NCBI RefSeq assembly: GCF_018375725.1 | Contig: NZ_JAHACR010000055.1 | Location: 1 to 18,344 of the forward strand | Source of the DNA: Burkholderia sp. | Lineage (GTDB): Bacteria; Pseudomonadota; Gammaproteobacteria; Burkholderiales; Burkholderiaceae | DNA length: 18,344 nucleotides | Direction: 5' to 3' | Shown: piece by piece, positions 7,352-15,563 of the stretch | Layout: every line of letters starts with the position of its first letter | Numbering within the stretch: position 1 is the first letter of the stretch | The notes under the pieces: generated by a model | Database searches by the model: none | What the model was told of the DNA's origin: nothing | What the model saw: only the letters and a program-made list of their open reading frames with translations | Program-made: the position numbers and the translations under genes

Positions 7352-8722
7352 ATGGCTGCCAATCTCGACGCGCAAGCGCGCTATTTCCCGCATACGCAGG
7401 ACCAGCTGAAAGAAATCGCCTCGGACATCCTCCGCCATGCGAAGGCGCTCGGCGCGACGGACGCCGCGACCGAAATTTCCGAAGGGGACGGCCTGTCGGT
7501 ATCGGTGCGGCGCGGCGAGGTCGAGACGATCGAGCACAACCGCGACAAGATGGTCGGCGTGACCGTGTTCATCGGCAAGAAGCGCGGCAATGCGAGCACG
7601 TCGGATTTCTCGCCGGCCGCGATCAAGGACACCGTCGCCGCCGCGTACAACATCGCGCGCTTCACGGCCGAGGACGACGCGGCCGGCCTCGCCGAGGCCG
7701 AGCTGCTCGAGACGTCGCCGCGCGACCTCGACCTCTATCATCCGTGGGACCTGTCCGCCGACGAGGCGGTCGAGATCGCCCGCCGCGCGGAGGATGCCGC
7801 ATTTGCGGTCAGCCCGCAGATCCGCAATTCGGAAGGGGCGAGCGTCTCCGCGCAGCACTCGCAGTTCGTGCTCGCGACGTCGCGCGGCTTTTTGGCCGGC
7901 TACCCGTACTCGCGCCACTACATCGCGTGCGCGCCGATCGCGGGCAGCGGCCGCCACATGCAGCGTGACGACTGGTATTCGTCGAAGCGCAGCGCGGCCG
8001 ATCTCGCCGCGCCGGAAGCGATCGGGCGCTACGCGGCCGAGCGGGCGCTCGCACGGATCGGCGCGCGCCGCCTCGACACCCGCAAGGTGCCGGTGCTGTT
8101 CGAGGCGCCGCTCGCGGCCGGCCTGCTCGGTGCGTTCGTGCAGGCCGTGAGCGGCGGCGCGCTGTATCGCAAGACGTCGTTCCTGGTCGACAGTCTCGGC
8201 AAGCCGGTATTCGCGCCGCATATCCAGGTTGTCGAGGATCCGCACGTGCCGCGCGCGATGGGCAGCGCGCCGTTCGACGAGGAGGGCGTGCGTACGCGTG
8301 CGCGCAGCGTCGTCAAGGACGGCGTCGTGGAGGGCTATTTCCTGTCGACCTATTCCGCGCGCAAGCTCGGCACGCAGACGACCGGCAACGCCGGCGGCTC
8401 GCACAACCTGTCGCTGCGCAGTTCGAACACGCGGCCGGGCGACGATTTCGAGGCCATGCTGAAGAAACTCGGGACGGGGCTCTTGCTGACCGAGCTGATG
8501 GGACAGGGCGTGAACTACGTGACGGGCGACTATTCGCGCGGCGCGGCGGGTTTCTGGGTCGAGAACGGCGTGATTCAGTATCCGGTCGAGGAGATCACGG
8601 TCGCGAGCACGCTGCAGGAGATGTTCTGCCATATCGTCGCAATCGGCGCGGATTCGATCGTCCGCGGCACGAAGGAAACCGGCTCGGTGCTGATCGAGCA
8701 GATGACGATCGCCGGGCAGTAA
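7352..8722 (+). CDS. pmbA: PmbA/TldE, metalloprotease-associated protein
   Basis: A 456-aa member of the TldD/PmbA family. PmbA (TldE) pairs with TldD, which carries the HExxxH zinc site, to process small peptides such as microcin B17 precursor and to degrade CcdA in E. coli. The N-terminal domain has the family pattern EISEGDGLSVSVRRGEVE and MVGVTVFIGKKRGNAST. The C-terminal domain has RTRARSVVKDGVVEGYFLST, SHNLSLRSSNTRPGDD and the conserved NYVTGDYSRGAAGFWVENG. No HExxxH is present, as expected for the PmbA half. The start ATG 7352 (MAANLDAQ) is chosen because the family begins near here. An upstream ATG 7289 overlaps the putative promoter. Confidence 0.95.
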   Translation: MAANLDAQARYFPHTQDQLKEIASDILRHAKALGATDAATEISEGDGLSVSVRRGEVETIEHNRDKMVGVTVFIGKKRGNASTSDFSPAAIKDTVAAAYNIARFTAEDDAAGLAEAELLETSPRDLDLYHPWDLSADEAVEIARRAEDAAFAVSPQIRNSEGASVSAQHSQFVLATSRGFLAGYPYSRHYIACAPIAGSGRHMQRDDWYSSKRSAADLAAPEAIGRYAAERALARIGARRLDTRKVPVLFEAPLAAGLLGAFVQAVSGGALYRKTSFLVDSLGKPVFAPHIQVVEDPHVPRAMGSAPFDEEGVRTRARSVVKDGVVEGYFLSTYSARKLGTQTTGNAGGSHNLSLRSSNTRPGDDFEAMLKKLGTGLLLTELMGQGVNYVTGDYSRGAAGFWVENGVIQYPVEEITVASTLQEMFCHIVAIGADSIVRGTKETGSVLIEQMTIAGQ

Positions 8723-8807
8723 GCGGCGTCGACGTTCGAGGACGCGTGCCGCAACGTGCGGCGTGCGTCAGGCGTCCGGGCGGCGAGGCTCGCAACCCGA
8801 AGACGAC

Positions 8808-8836
8808 AAAGCCCGGCCGGCTGGCCGGGCTTTTTT
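8808..8836 (+). terminator. Rho-independent terminator of pmbA
   Basis: AAAGCCCGGCC (8808-8818) and GGCCGGGCTTT (8823-8833) form an 11-bp stem with a GGCT loop and a run of six T. It lies in the convergent pmbA/folA gap. The opposite strand has only TTT after the stem, so it may work weakly for folA too. Confidence 0.92.
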
Positions 8837-8852
8837 CGTTCCGCGCGCCGCG

Positions 8853-9353
8853 TCAGCCGCGCTGGCGTGCGTAGACGACGAACGCGTAGGCGAACGTATT
8901 CGGCGCGGCCGCCTGATGCGTGTCGCGGGACACCTCCCGCCACTGCTCGGGTGCGGGCGCGGGGAACGACGCATCGCCTTCGAAGTCGGCGTCGATCTCG
9001 GTGACGATCAGTTTGTCGGCGAGTGCGAGGCCTTCCGCGTAAAGCTGGGCGCCGCCGATCAGGAACGCTTCGGCCGCGCCGTCGCGTGCGGCGAGGACGA
9101 GTGCGTCGGCGAGCGACGTCACGGTGTCGCATCCGTCGAAGCGGCGCGACGCATCGCGTGTCACGACGATATTGCGGCGTCCCGGCAGCGGCCGTCCGAT
9201 CGATTCGTGGGTCTTGCGGCCCATCACGATCGGCGCGCCCATCGTCGTGCGCTTGAAGAAGGCGAGATCCTCGGGAAGTTTCCAGGGCAGCTGGTTGTCG
9301 CGGCCGATGATGCCGTTGCGGGCACGCGCGACGATCAGGGTCAAGCTCGTCAT
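8853..9353 (-). CDS. folA: Dihydrofolate reductase
   Basis: A 166-aa enzyme that reduces dihydrofolate to tetrahydrofolate with NADPH, the target of trimethoprim. It has IVARARNGIIGRDNQLPW (folate/NADPH loop), the catalytic acid D29 in KLPEDLAFFKRTT, MGRKTHESIGRPLPGRRNIV for cofactor binding, and IGGAQLYAEGL. The length is typical. ATG 9353 gives the standard MTSLTLIVAR N-terminus, although no good Shine-Dalgarno is visible. Its usual Burkholderia companion thyA is not present upstream; the next gene on this strand is the sigma54 regulator of the fibre locus. Confidence 0.97.
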   Translation of the reverse strand: MTSLTLIVARARNGIIGRDNQLPWKLPEDLAFFKRTTMGAPIVMGRKTHESIGRPLPGRRNIVVTRDASRRFDGCDTVTSLADALVLAARDGAAEAFLIGGAQLYAEGLALADKLIVTEIDADFEGDASFPAPAPEQWREVSRDTHQAAAPNTFAYAFVVYARQRG

Positions 9354-9477
9354 GGATATCGGGAAAGGCTCAGAAACGCAATGGCGGCGATTCTACCGGA
9401 TTGCCGCTGCGCGTTGCCCGGGCCGCCGCCTTGCGCGCCCGCCGTGCCATGCGTTGCCTGCCGCGCGGCGCGTCCCG

Positions 9478-10965
9478 TCATTCACTGTCCCGGTTCGCGC
9501 CGTCGCCGCCAGCCGCCGCGGCGCGCTGCTCCGTCTCGGACAGATCGCGCAGCCCGTGCGACCCCATCAGCCGGTACAGCGTGACGCGCGAGATGCCGAG
9601 CTCCGCGGCCGCTTCCGCGAGCCGGTGCCGGTGACGCAGCAGCGCGGCCTCGATCGCGCGCTTCTCCGCACGCTCGCGTGCCTCGGCCAGCGTCGTCGAC
9701 TGTTGCGCTGTGTATTGCCCGAGATCGAGATCGGCGGCGGAGATCAGCCGGCTGTCGGCCATGACGATTGCGCGGCGGATCCGGTTGATCAGCTCGCGCA
9801 CGTTGCCCGGCCACGCATAGCTGTACATCGCCTCGACCGCGCACGGCGTAAAGCAGCGGATCTTGCGTGCGCCGTCGCTGCGGAATTTCAGCAGGATGTG
9901 ATGCGCGAGCAGCTCGATGTCCTTGCCGCGCGCCCGCAGCGGCGGCTCGTCGATCCGCAGCACGCAGAGGCGATGGAACAGGTCGGCGCGAAAGCGCGTG
10001 TCGCGCATGGCCGCTTCGAGGTCGACGTGGGTCGCCGAGATGATCCGCACGTCGACCGGAATCGAGTCGTGGCCGCCGAGCCGCTCGATCTTGCCCTCCT
10101 GCAGGAAGCGCAGCATGCTGGCCTGGCTTTCGAGCGGCATGTCGCCGATTTCGTCGAGGAACAGCGTGCCGCCGTGCGCGGCTTCGACCCGGCCGATCTT
10201 GCGCTGGTTCGCGCCGGTAAACGCGCCGCGCTCGTAGCCGAACAGCTCGGACTGCAGCAGATGATGCGGGATCGCACCGCAGTTGATCGCGACGAACGGC
10301 GCCTTGCGCCGCGACGAACGCTCGTGAATGGCGAGAGCGGTCAGTTCCTTGCCGGTGCCTGACTCGCCGGCGATGAACACCGTTGCGTCCGTATTCGCGA
10401 CCTTGCGAATCGTGCGGAACAGCAGTTGCATCGCGTCGCAGGTGCCGACCATCTCGTCGTCGCCGGTCGTGGCGACGTCGGTCGCGAGTTCGAGGTCGCA
10501 CAGCGTCACCATGCCGTACGCGTGGCCGACGAGATAGTCGATCGTCGTCTGCGTCGGCGGCCCTTTCACGTAGTCGAAACAGTACTGCCGGATGAGCTTG
10601 CGGATATCGGGCTCGGCGAGCCGCGCGGGATTCGCGAGTGCGATCCAGCCGATCTGCTGATGGCGCAGGATCGGTTCGAGCGCGTTGAGGTCGCGCGCTG
10701 CGAAGCCGTCGAGATCGACGATGCCGGCATGCGCGACGTCGGGTTTCACGAGCCGCTGCGCATCGTGGGCGGATTTGGCGGGCAGGACGTCCCAGCGCCG
10801 CTCCCGCAGATGCGTGACAAGCGCGGCATCGGGACGGCGCGACAGATACACGAGCGGCCGGACGGCGAGCAGATGGCCGGTCCCGGCGCCGTCCGAGCGC
10901 GCGATGGTCAGTCGCGCCACCACGTTCGGAGGGGCGGTTGAGGTGACGGGGCGGGAGTCGTGCAC
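9478..10965 (-). CDS. VpsR-like sigma54 enhancer-binding transcriptional activator (operon-distal)
   Basis: A 495-aa regulator. Residues about 36-160 form a receiver-like VpsR-type sensory domain (LVYLSRRPDAALVTHLRERR, then GWIALANPARL and IRQYCFDYVKGPP). Residues about 170-395 are the AAA+ domain with GESGTGKE (Walker A, 200-207), the sigma54-contact loop GAFTGA (247-252) and LFLDEIGD (Walker B, 268-275). A Fis-type helix-turn-helix lies near 447-467 (RLAEAAAELGISRVTLYRLM). The intact GAFTGA means it can act with sigma54. In Vibrio cholerae the VpsR N-terminal half responds to c-di-GMP; ligand binding here is only a suggestion. The start GTG 10965 has GAGG about 5 nt upstream and follows the FapF-like stop by 25 nt, so it is the last gene of the fibre operon. 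Confidence 0.93.
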   Translation of the reverse strand: MHDSRPVTSTAPPNVVARLTIARSDGAGTGHLLAVRPLVYLSRRPDAALVTHLRERRWDVLPAKSAHDAQRLVKPDVAHAGIVDLDGFAARDLNALEPILRHQQIGWIALANPARLAEPDIRKLIRQYCFDYVKGPPTQTTIDYLVGHAYGMVTLCDLELATDVATTGDDEMVGTCDAMQLLFRTIRKVANTDATVFIAGESGTGKELTALAIHERSSRRKAPFVAINCGAIPHHLLQSELFGYERGAFTGANQRKIGRVEAAHGGTLFLDEIGDMPLESQASMLRFLQEGKIERLGGHDSIPVDVRIISATHVDLEAAMRDTRFRADLFHRLCVLRIDEPPLRARGKDIELLAHHILLKFRSDGARKIRCFTPCAVEAMYSYAWPGNVRELINRIRRAIVMADSRLISAADLDLGQYTAQQSTTLAEARERAEKRAIEAALLRHRHRLAEAAAELGISRVTLYRLMGSHGLRDLSETEQRAAAAGGDGANRDSE

Positions 10966-10990
10966 GATAACCTCGCTGCGTAGATGCGCC

Positions 10991-12367
10991 TCAGAACGAA
11001 TAGGGGAAGCGCAGGCCGACGATGAAGTTCGGCGCGTCGGGCGTGAGCCCGATTGCGACCGACGCGTTGATCGTCAGGTTCTTGTTGAACACGTGGTTGA
11101 GGCCGAAGCTCAGCGTCGACGCGGTCGTCTGGCTGCCCGGCACCCGCTGCCATTCGCCGCCGGGCGCCTGGGTCCGCGTGGAGGGTTCGATCGCCATCGT
11201 GTAGGCGATGCTCGCCGAGTCGCGCTCGGAGAACGCCAGCGCGACGCCACCGCCGAACTGGACGATGTCGCCGAGCTTCACCTTGGCGGGTTGTGTCTGG
11301 CCGACCACCGACGAGATGTCGGAGAACGATCGGGCGACGTTGTACGTATAGGACACGCTGCCGAACAGCACGACCGGGTCGTAGGTCTTCAGCACCGAGA
11401 CGCCGGCCGTCAGGCTCCAGAAGCCGTTGCCGGTCGGCAGCTTGCTCGGCGCGACGAGGTTCGTGTTGTTCGGGTCGGACTGCAGCAGCTTGATGCCGAA
11501 CGGTGCCGTGCCGGTCGGCGCCTTCACGCGCAGGCTGCCGACGACGTCGGGCACGCTGCCGTGCTCTTTCACGAACTGGTAGTAGATGCCGAAGTTCACG
11601 TCGCCGAGCGCGTGCGAATTGACGCTCGTGTCGGACAGCGTGTTCGCCGCGCCGCCCGCGCCGCCGTTCATGAAGGTGGCGGTGCGGTACATGTACGGGA
11701 CGTCGACGTCGACGCTGATGCGGTCGGTGAGCCCGTAGCGGACGTCCACGTCGGACATCAGCTGGTGCGACTTCGTCTGGCCGAGATTCAGGTTGCCGAG
11801 AAAGATCGCGTCGAGCGCGAGGAAGCCGGAGAGCTGCAGCTGCCGGCGGTCGTAATAGGTGTCGCTGATCCCCCAGTCGATCGTCAGCTTGCGGTCGAAC
11901 AGCGGCGAATGCTCGCGCTGCACGACGGCCTCTTCGGCCGCGGTGCGGCCGGGTTCGGACGCTTTCTGCGTGGTGCCGATCGTGCCGGGCGCGGCAGTTT
12001 CGCCGGCGCCCTGGGGCGGGGGCGGATTGACCGGCACGCCGGTCGCGGTGCCGGTACCTTCGCCGGGTGCCGGCGTGATGGGCGTGTATTGCGAAATCAG
12101 CATGGGCGGCGCGGCGGTGGTGGGGCCGCCCGGTTCGCCCCGGCCGCGCCGGGCCATCTCGAGATCGATGACCTGGTGCTCGAGCGCGTCGATCTTGCGC
12201 TGCTGCTGATCGACGACCTTCATCAGCGTGTTGAGCCGCTCCTCGAGCGACTGGTCGGTGAGCGCCTGCGCGTGTGCGCATTCCGTCACAGTGAAGCAGA
12301 GCACCGCGGCCGGAACGACGGCGAGCGCGGCGCGCGGCTGGCATGTTGACGACTTCTGATGCGACAT
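10991..12367 (-). CDS. FapF-like outer-membrane beta-barrel with N-terminal coiled coil
   Basis: A 458-aa exported protein. A Sec signal peptide (MSHQKSSTCQ to AHA, cleavage near 33/34) is followed by a heptad-like segment (about 38-74, SLEERLNTLMKVVDQQQRKI). A Pro/Gly/Thr-rich linker (about 76-150) leads into a beta-barrel of alternating strands ending in the terminal aromatic FPYSF. This layout matches FapF, the trimeric pore that secretes Fap amyloid subunits in Pseudomonas, in which a coiled coil and plug helix gate the barrel. The barrel also resembles MetA-pathway phenol-degradation transporters (PF13557-like). It lies after the FapE-like and C39 genes, in fap order. ATG 12367 has GGGGGAT about 6 nt upstream. 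Confidence 0.82.
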   Translation of the reverse strand: MSHQKSSTCQPRAALAVVPAAVLCFTVTECAHAQALTDQSLEERLNTLMKVVDQQQRKIDALEHQVIDLEMARRGRGEPGGPTTAAPPMLISQYTPITPAPGEGTGTATGVPVNPPPPQGAGETAAPGTIGTTQKASEPGRTAAEEAVVQREHSPLFDRKLTIDWGISDTYYDRRQLQLSGFLALDAIFLGNLNLGQTKSHQLMSDVDVRYGLTDRISVDVDVPYMYRTATFMNGGAGGAANTLSDTSVNSHALGDVNFGIYYQFVKEHGSVPDVVGSLRVKAPTGTAPFGIKLLQSDPNNTNLVAPSKLPTGNGFWSLTAGVSVLKTYDPVVLFGSVSYTYNVARSFSDISSVVGQTQPAKVKLGDIVQFGGGVALAFSERDSASIAYTMAIEPSTRTQAPGGEWQRVPGSQTTASTLSFGLNHVFNKNLTINASVAIGLTPDAPNFIVGLRFPYSF

Positions 12368-12434
12368 GGTTCATCCCCCGGATGAAGCGGCTGCGAAAGA
12401 GGCCAATGGGCCCAGTCCGCATCCGCCCTTAGCG

Positions 12435-12457
12435 GCACATGCAAACGGCGCATGTGC
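12435..12457 (-). promoter_or_regulatory. Intercistronic hairpin between FapE-like and FapF-like genes
   Basis: GCACATGC (12435-12442) and GCATGTGC (12450-12457) form a perfect 8-bp stem with a 7-nt loop, in the 115-nt gap between the two genes. No T-run follows on the minus strand. It may be an RNA processing or stability element, and the gap also provides room for a weak internal promoter. Confidence 0.45.
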
Positions 12458-12482
12458 GGTGTCGCGGCTGGCGTGCCGCTCA

Positions 12483-13310
12483 TCATCTCCTTAGCAGCGC
12501 GCTGTTCTGCAGCGCTTGAAGGACGCCCATCTGACGGAGCGTCGCGGGTGACATTTGTTGCGTGTTCAACAGCAGCTGCAACTGGTTCGAGACGAGTTGC
12601 CGGTTGCCGGCGACCTGCAGCAGTTGCGCGATCGCGCTGCCCTGCCGGGCGGTTGCCGGCTCGATCGACTGGGTGGCGAACCCGGCCGGCGTCTGCAAGA
12701 CGAGCGAGACGCCGCTGCTCGAGAACGACACGCCGGCCTTCACCGTGCCGGCGCCGTCGCTTGCGAACGCGCTGGTGCTCGACGTCGAGCCGGGCAGCGG
12801 CGTGGCGGCGGGATTCTGCGCATTGAAATCGATGACCGCGGCATTCGTGCCGGCATTGTTGTTGCCCGCGACCTGGGTGATCTGCGAGATGCCGTTGACC
12901 TTGACCGACTGGCCGCCGGTCGCGACGGCGTGTGGATTCGCGCCATTCGGCGAGCCGTCGCCGTCGACGACCTTGGCGAGCGTCGTCACGTGGGCGTGCG
13001 GGTGGTGCGTGGCATCCGTCGAGACGGACAGCGTGCCCTGTGCGACCGCGAGTCCGCCGTTCGGCAGCTGCCACTGGGAGACCAGGTTCAGCACGAACCC
13101 GGAAATCATCGATGCGCCGGCATATTTGCCGGTCTGGCGGGACAGGACGTCGTCGTCGACGAGCTGCACGGACGGCGCGGGCAAGCGGTTGTCGAAGGGA
13201 CGTGCGAGACCGGGCGCGCCGGCACCGCTTTCGGCTGCGACGGCGCTGCCCGCGAAGCCGCACATGGTGGCACACCATGCGAGGCTGAATGGCAGGAGGT
13301 AGCGTTTCAT
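12483..13310 (-). CDS. FapE-like exported protein
   Basis: A 275-aa exported protein. A Sec signal peptide (MKRYLLPFSLAWCATMCGFA to AVAA, cleavage near 26) precedes a motif QLVDDDVLSRQTGKYAGAS (49-67) and a beta-rich stretch MISGFVLNLVSQWQLPNGGL. The middle is Asn/Thr/Gly-rich and the C-terminus is Gln/Leu-rich (LVSNQLQLLLNTQQMSPATL). The D-D-x-L-x3-x-GK followed by a beta segment ending S-Q-W resembles exported proteins coded beside FapD-type C39 peptidases, and position (after C39, before the barrel) matches fapE. FapE is a minor fibre-associated component in Pseudomonas. The assignment rests on position and motif. ATG 13310 starts 6 nt after the peptidase stop, without a strong Shine-Dalgarno, so coupling is likely. 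Confidence 0.65.
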   Translation of the reverse strand: MKRYLLPFSLAWCATMCGFAGSAVAAESGAGAPGLARPFDNRLPAPSVQLVDDDVLSRQTGKYAGASMISGFVLNLVSQWQLPNGGLAVAQGTLSVSTDATHHPHAHVTTLAKVVDGDGSPNGANPHAVATGGQSVKVNGISQITQVAGNNNAGTNAAVIDFNAQNPAATPLPGSTSSTSAFASDGAGTVKAGVSFSSSGVSLVLQTPAGFATQSIEPATARQGSAIAQLLQVAGNRQLVSNQLQLLLNTQQMSPATLRQMGVLQALQNSALLRR

Positions 13311-13316
13311 GACGAG

Positions 13317-14027
13317 TCAGAACAGGTCTGTCTTGATCAAGCCGAATTCGACGAAAGGAATCGCGGCGGCACTCATGCCGAGCGCCTGGTCGCGCAGCTT
13401 GAGCGCCAGCGATTCGTTGTTCTGCAGCAGCGGGGAGTCCTCCTTGAAGGGTTTGCCCAGCACGGCAAACACGAGGCCGTTCCAGGTATCGGCGAAATCT
13501 TCTTCGAGCAGGATGCGGTTGCCGAGCGCCGGATCGGCGATGAAGATCCGGCCGTTCTCCGCATGCTTGACGATCACGAAATGCTCGTAGCCGTTGAAAT
13601 TCATCAGCACGAGTACGGGAATCTGCAGGTGATGCAGCGCTTCGATGCCGACCCGGAAGCCACGGCCGCGCAGGCCGAGCGTTTCGACGAACCGCTTCAT
13701 GTCGAGCATCGAGAAACCTTTCTTGACCACGACGTCCGGCGTCGAGAACGCCATCATCCGGCGGATCATTTCGGTTTCCGGAATGTCGATGCCGTAGCCA
13801 TACTTGAGCAGCGTGGCGAGCGCGGCGGATCCGCAGCTGAAGTCGAATTGCTGGCTGACGATGTCGCGATAGCGCAGATCGCGGATCGAGTTCAGGTGCT
13901 TCGTGAGCGGGACGCCCATGAGCGTGCGGGTATCGATGCTCGATTGCGCGGAGGCGGCCGCGCAACAGATGCTGCCGGCCACGACGACGGCGATGCGCAG
14001 CGACGACTGACGATATGCCCCGGACAT
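13317..14027 (-). CDS. FapD-like exported C39-family cysteine peptidase
   Basis: A 236-aa protein with an N-terminal signal segment (about 10-28, RIAVVVAGSICCAAASAQ) and a stand-alone C39 domain without ABC-transporter parts. Catalytic residues are visible: Q59 and C65 in SQQFDFSCGSAALATLL, H149 in GYEHFVIVKH, and D165 in IADPALGN. This is the FapD arrangement; FapD is a periplasmic cysteine protease required for Fap amyloid biogenesis in Pseudomonas. The substrate is unknown, perhaps an operon-encoded exported protein. ATG 14027 has AGGAGA 6 nt upstream. A 14066 start upstream would lie across the strong hairpin. The gene is separated from the large subunit gene by 66 nt. Confidence 0.88.
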   Translation of the reverse strand: MSGAYRQSSLRIAVVVAGSICCAAASAQSSIDTRTLMGVPLTKHLNSIRDLRYRDIVSQQFDFSCGSAALATLLKYGYGIDIPETEMIRRMMAFSTPDVVVKKGFSMLDMKRFVETLGLRGRGFRVGIEALHHLQIPVLVLMNFNGYEHFVIVKHAENGRIFIADPALGNRILLEEDFADTWNGLVFAVLGKPFKEDSPLLQNNESLALKLRDQALGMSAAAIPFVEFGLIKTDLF

Positions 14028-14041
14028 GTTGTTCTCCTGCT

Positions 14042-14075
14042 GCGCGCGCCGTGCGACAGCCAGCACGGCGCGCGC
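14042..14075 (-). promoter_or_regulatory. Very strong GC hairpin between large fibre-subunit gene and C39 peptidase gene
   Basis: GCGCGCGCCGTGC (14042-14054) and GCACGGCGCGCGC (14063-14075) form a perfect 13-bp stem with an 8-nt loop. It lies just after the subunit stop codon and before the peptidase Shine-Dalgarno. On the minus strand the sequence after it is AGCAGGAG, so there is no U-tract. It probably stabilises the upstream 3' end or dampens downstream expression, giving more subunit than processing proteins. Confidence 0.7.
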
Positions 14076-14093
14076 TCCCCCCGGATAAGGCGG

Positions 14094-15539
14094 TCAATGA
14101 CCGTTGTTGAGTGCGGCGATCGCGAGGCCGTTGTGCTGCAGGTTGCCGACGCCGCCGGCGATGTTCACGCCGATGTTGCCGCTCGAACCATGCAGCGCAT
14201 TCGCGCCGAGCACCGCGGAACCTTCGAAGCGGCCGTTGACCTGTGCCGCAGCGGTCTGCGCGTTGCTGTCGGTGGCGACCATCGCCACCGTATCGACACC
14301 CGCTGCGTTGACGGTCGTCACGGCGCCGGCGAGGCTGTTGTTCTGCACGTTGCCGATGCCCGAGGCGACGTTCACGCCGACGTTGCCCGATACGTTCGAC
14401 AGCGAGCCGTCGCCGATCGTCGCGTTCAGCTTGAAGTTGTTGACGGTGGCCTGGCCGCCGGACGACTGGCTGCTGAAGATCTGCGCGTTGCCGAACACGT
14501 TGCCGATATCGACCGACGCGAGCGCGACGTCGTTGCTCTGCGCGTTGCCGATGCCTTCCGCGATGTTCACGCCGAGGTTGCCGGTGACGCCCGATGCCGC
14601 GTTGGTGCCGGTGCCTGCGTTAAGCTCGCCGGGCTTGCGCGTATCGATGTGCGCGGTGACGCTGCCTGTCGTCGTCACGTCCGTCTTGGCGACGTCGAGG
14701 TTGTAGCTCCAGGACTTCTTCTTCGAGAACGTCTCGCTCGAGTTCGCGTGCATCGACTGGCTGGCCGACGAGGACGACGATGCGTCGTCGTGATGCACGC
14801 GCGCCCGGAACCCGGATTCGCTTGCCGAAGTGCTCGAGTTCTTCGTCACGTTCGACGAATCCTCGTGCGTCTTCGTCTGCGACGACGCGTTGTCCCATGC
14901 GACACCGGCCGCGCCGGCCACATAGAGGCTGCCGTTGAAGTTCTGGCTTTCGCTGCTGCCGCCGTTGCGGCGGTTGCCGGTATGGGTATGCGCCTCGGAC
15001 GTGTTCGCGGATGCGGCGACCGTGGCCGTCAGCACGCCCGCGACGGCCTTGTGACCGTTGCTGGCGCTCGTGTCGTGCGACGACGTCGTCGTGTGGGAGA
15101 CGTCGCTCGACTGCGACTTCGTCTGCTCGGCCGATGCCCATGCCGTCACGCTGTGCGAATCGTGCGACGACTTGTGCTCCTGGCTCCACCGTGAAGACGC
15201 ATCCTTCACGAACGATTCGGTCGACGAGAACGACGAGTCGCCCTTCACCGAAACGTGCTTGTCCTGGTTGTTGTAGGTCGTCGTGACGGCGCCCTGCAGG
15301 TAGCTCTGATAGTTCGGGTCGAGCCTCGCGTTGGCCAGCGTCACCGTTTGATCGTTGTTGACCACCGCCCCCGCGGTGCTGGTGACGGTGACGGAGCCGA
15401 ATAGCCGGACCCAGCCGCGGATGCCGACTGTCTCGGTGACGCCCGTCGTGTTGAACAGATAGGCTTTCGGGGGCGCCGCATATGCGGTACTCGCCGCTGC
15501 CGACGCGAGTACCGCCGCTGCAATGAGTGTGCGCTTCAT
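14094..15539 (-). CDS. Candidate major fibre subunit: exported Ser/His-rich protein with Fap-like repeats
   Basis: A 481-aa exported protein with a Sec signal (MKRTLIAAAVLASAAASTAYA, cleavage near 21-22). An N-terminal beta-type segment (25-95) precedes a Ser/Thr/His-rich low-complexity region (about 96-275, for example TTSSHDTSASNGHK and HHDDASSSSSASQS). The C-terminal part has three repeats near 317-343, 382-407 and 451-476, built around G-N-x-G-V-N-[IV]-A-x-G-[IV]-G-N-x-Q-x-N. Similar G-V-N-x-A-x-G-x-x-N-x-Q-x-N units occur in Pseudomonas FapB/FapC. No Cys is present, whereas I recall a C-terminal CxxC in FapC. The start ATG 15539 has GGAG 8 nt upstream. It lies 24 nt after the smaller repeat protein. 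Heme-utilisation or adhesin labels would be generic and poorly supported. Confidence 0.78.
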   Translation of the reverse strand: MKRTLIAAAVLASAAASTAYAAPPKAYLFNTTGVTETVGIRGWVRLFGSVTVTSTAGAVVNNDQTVTLANARLDPNYQSYLQGAVTTTYNNQDKHVSVKGDSSFSSTESFVKDASSRWSQEHKSSHDSHSVTAWASAEQTKSQSSDVSHTTTSSHDTSASNGHKAVAGVLTATVAASANTSEAHTHTGNRRNGGSSESQNFNGSLYVAGAAGVAWDNASSQTKTHEDSSNVTKNSSTSASESGFRARVHHDDASSSSSASQSMHANSSETFSKKKSWSYNLDVAKTDVTTTGSVTAHIDTRKPGELNAGTGTNAASGVTGNLGVNIAEGIGNAQSNDVALASVDIGNVFGNAQIFSSQSSGGQATVNNFKLNATIGDGSLSNVSGNVGVNVASGIGNVQNNSLAGAVTTVNAAGVDTVAMVATDSNAQTAAAQVNGRFEGSAVLGANALHGSSGNIGVNIAGGVGNLQHNGLAIAALNNGH

Positions 15540-15563
15540 AGTACGCTCCGTTACGGTGATGGC

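Noticed and set aside
7166..8632. 488-aa minus-strand ORF over pmbA
   Set aside because: It is composition-driven shadow; the pmbA frame carries all family motifs.
10685..12349. 554-aa plus-strand ORF opposite the FapF-like gene
   Set aside because: It is an antisense shadow. The opposite strand has a signal peptide, a coiled coil and a barrel with a terminal Phe.
14042..14075. Hairpin read as an intrinsic terminator of the subunit gene
   Set aside because: No U-tract follows on the transcribed strand; the peptidase Shine-Dalgarno follows instead.
12555..15194. Very long plus-strand ORF (879 aa) opposite the fibre operon
   Set aside because: It is a high-GC shadow: Arg/Asp/Val-rich with no domain pattern and crossing several well-supported minus-strand genes and their gaps.
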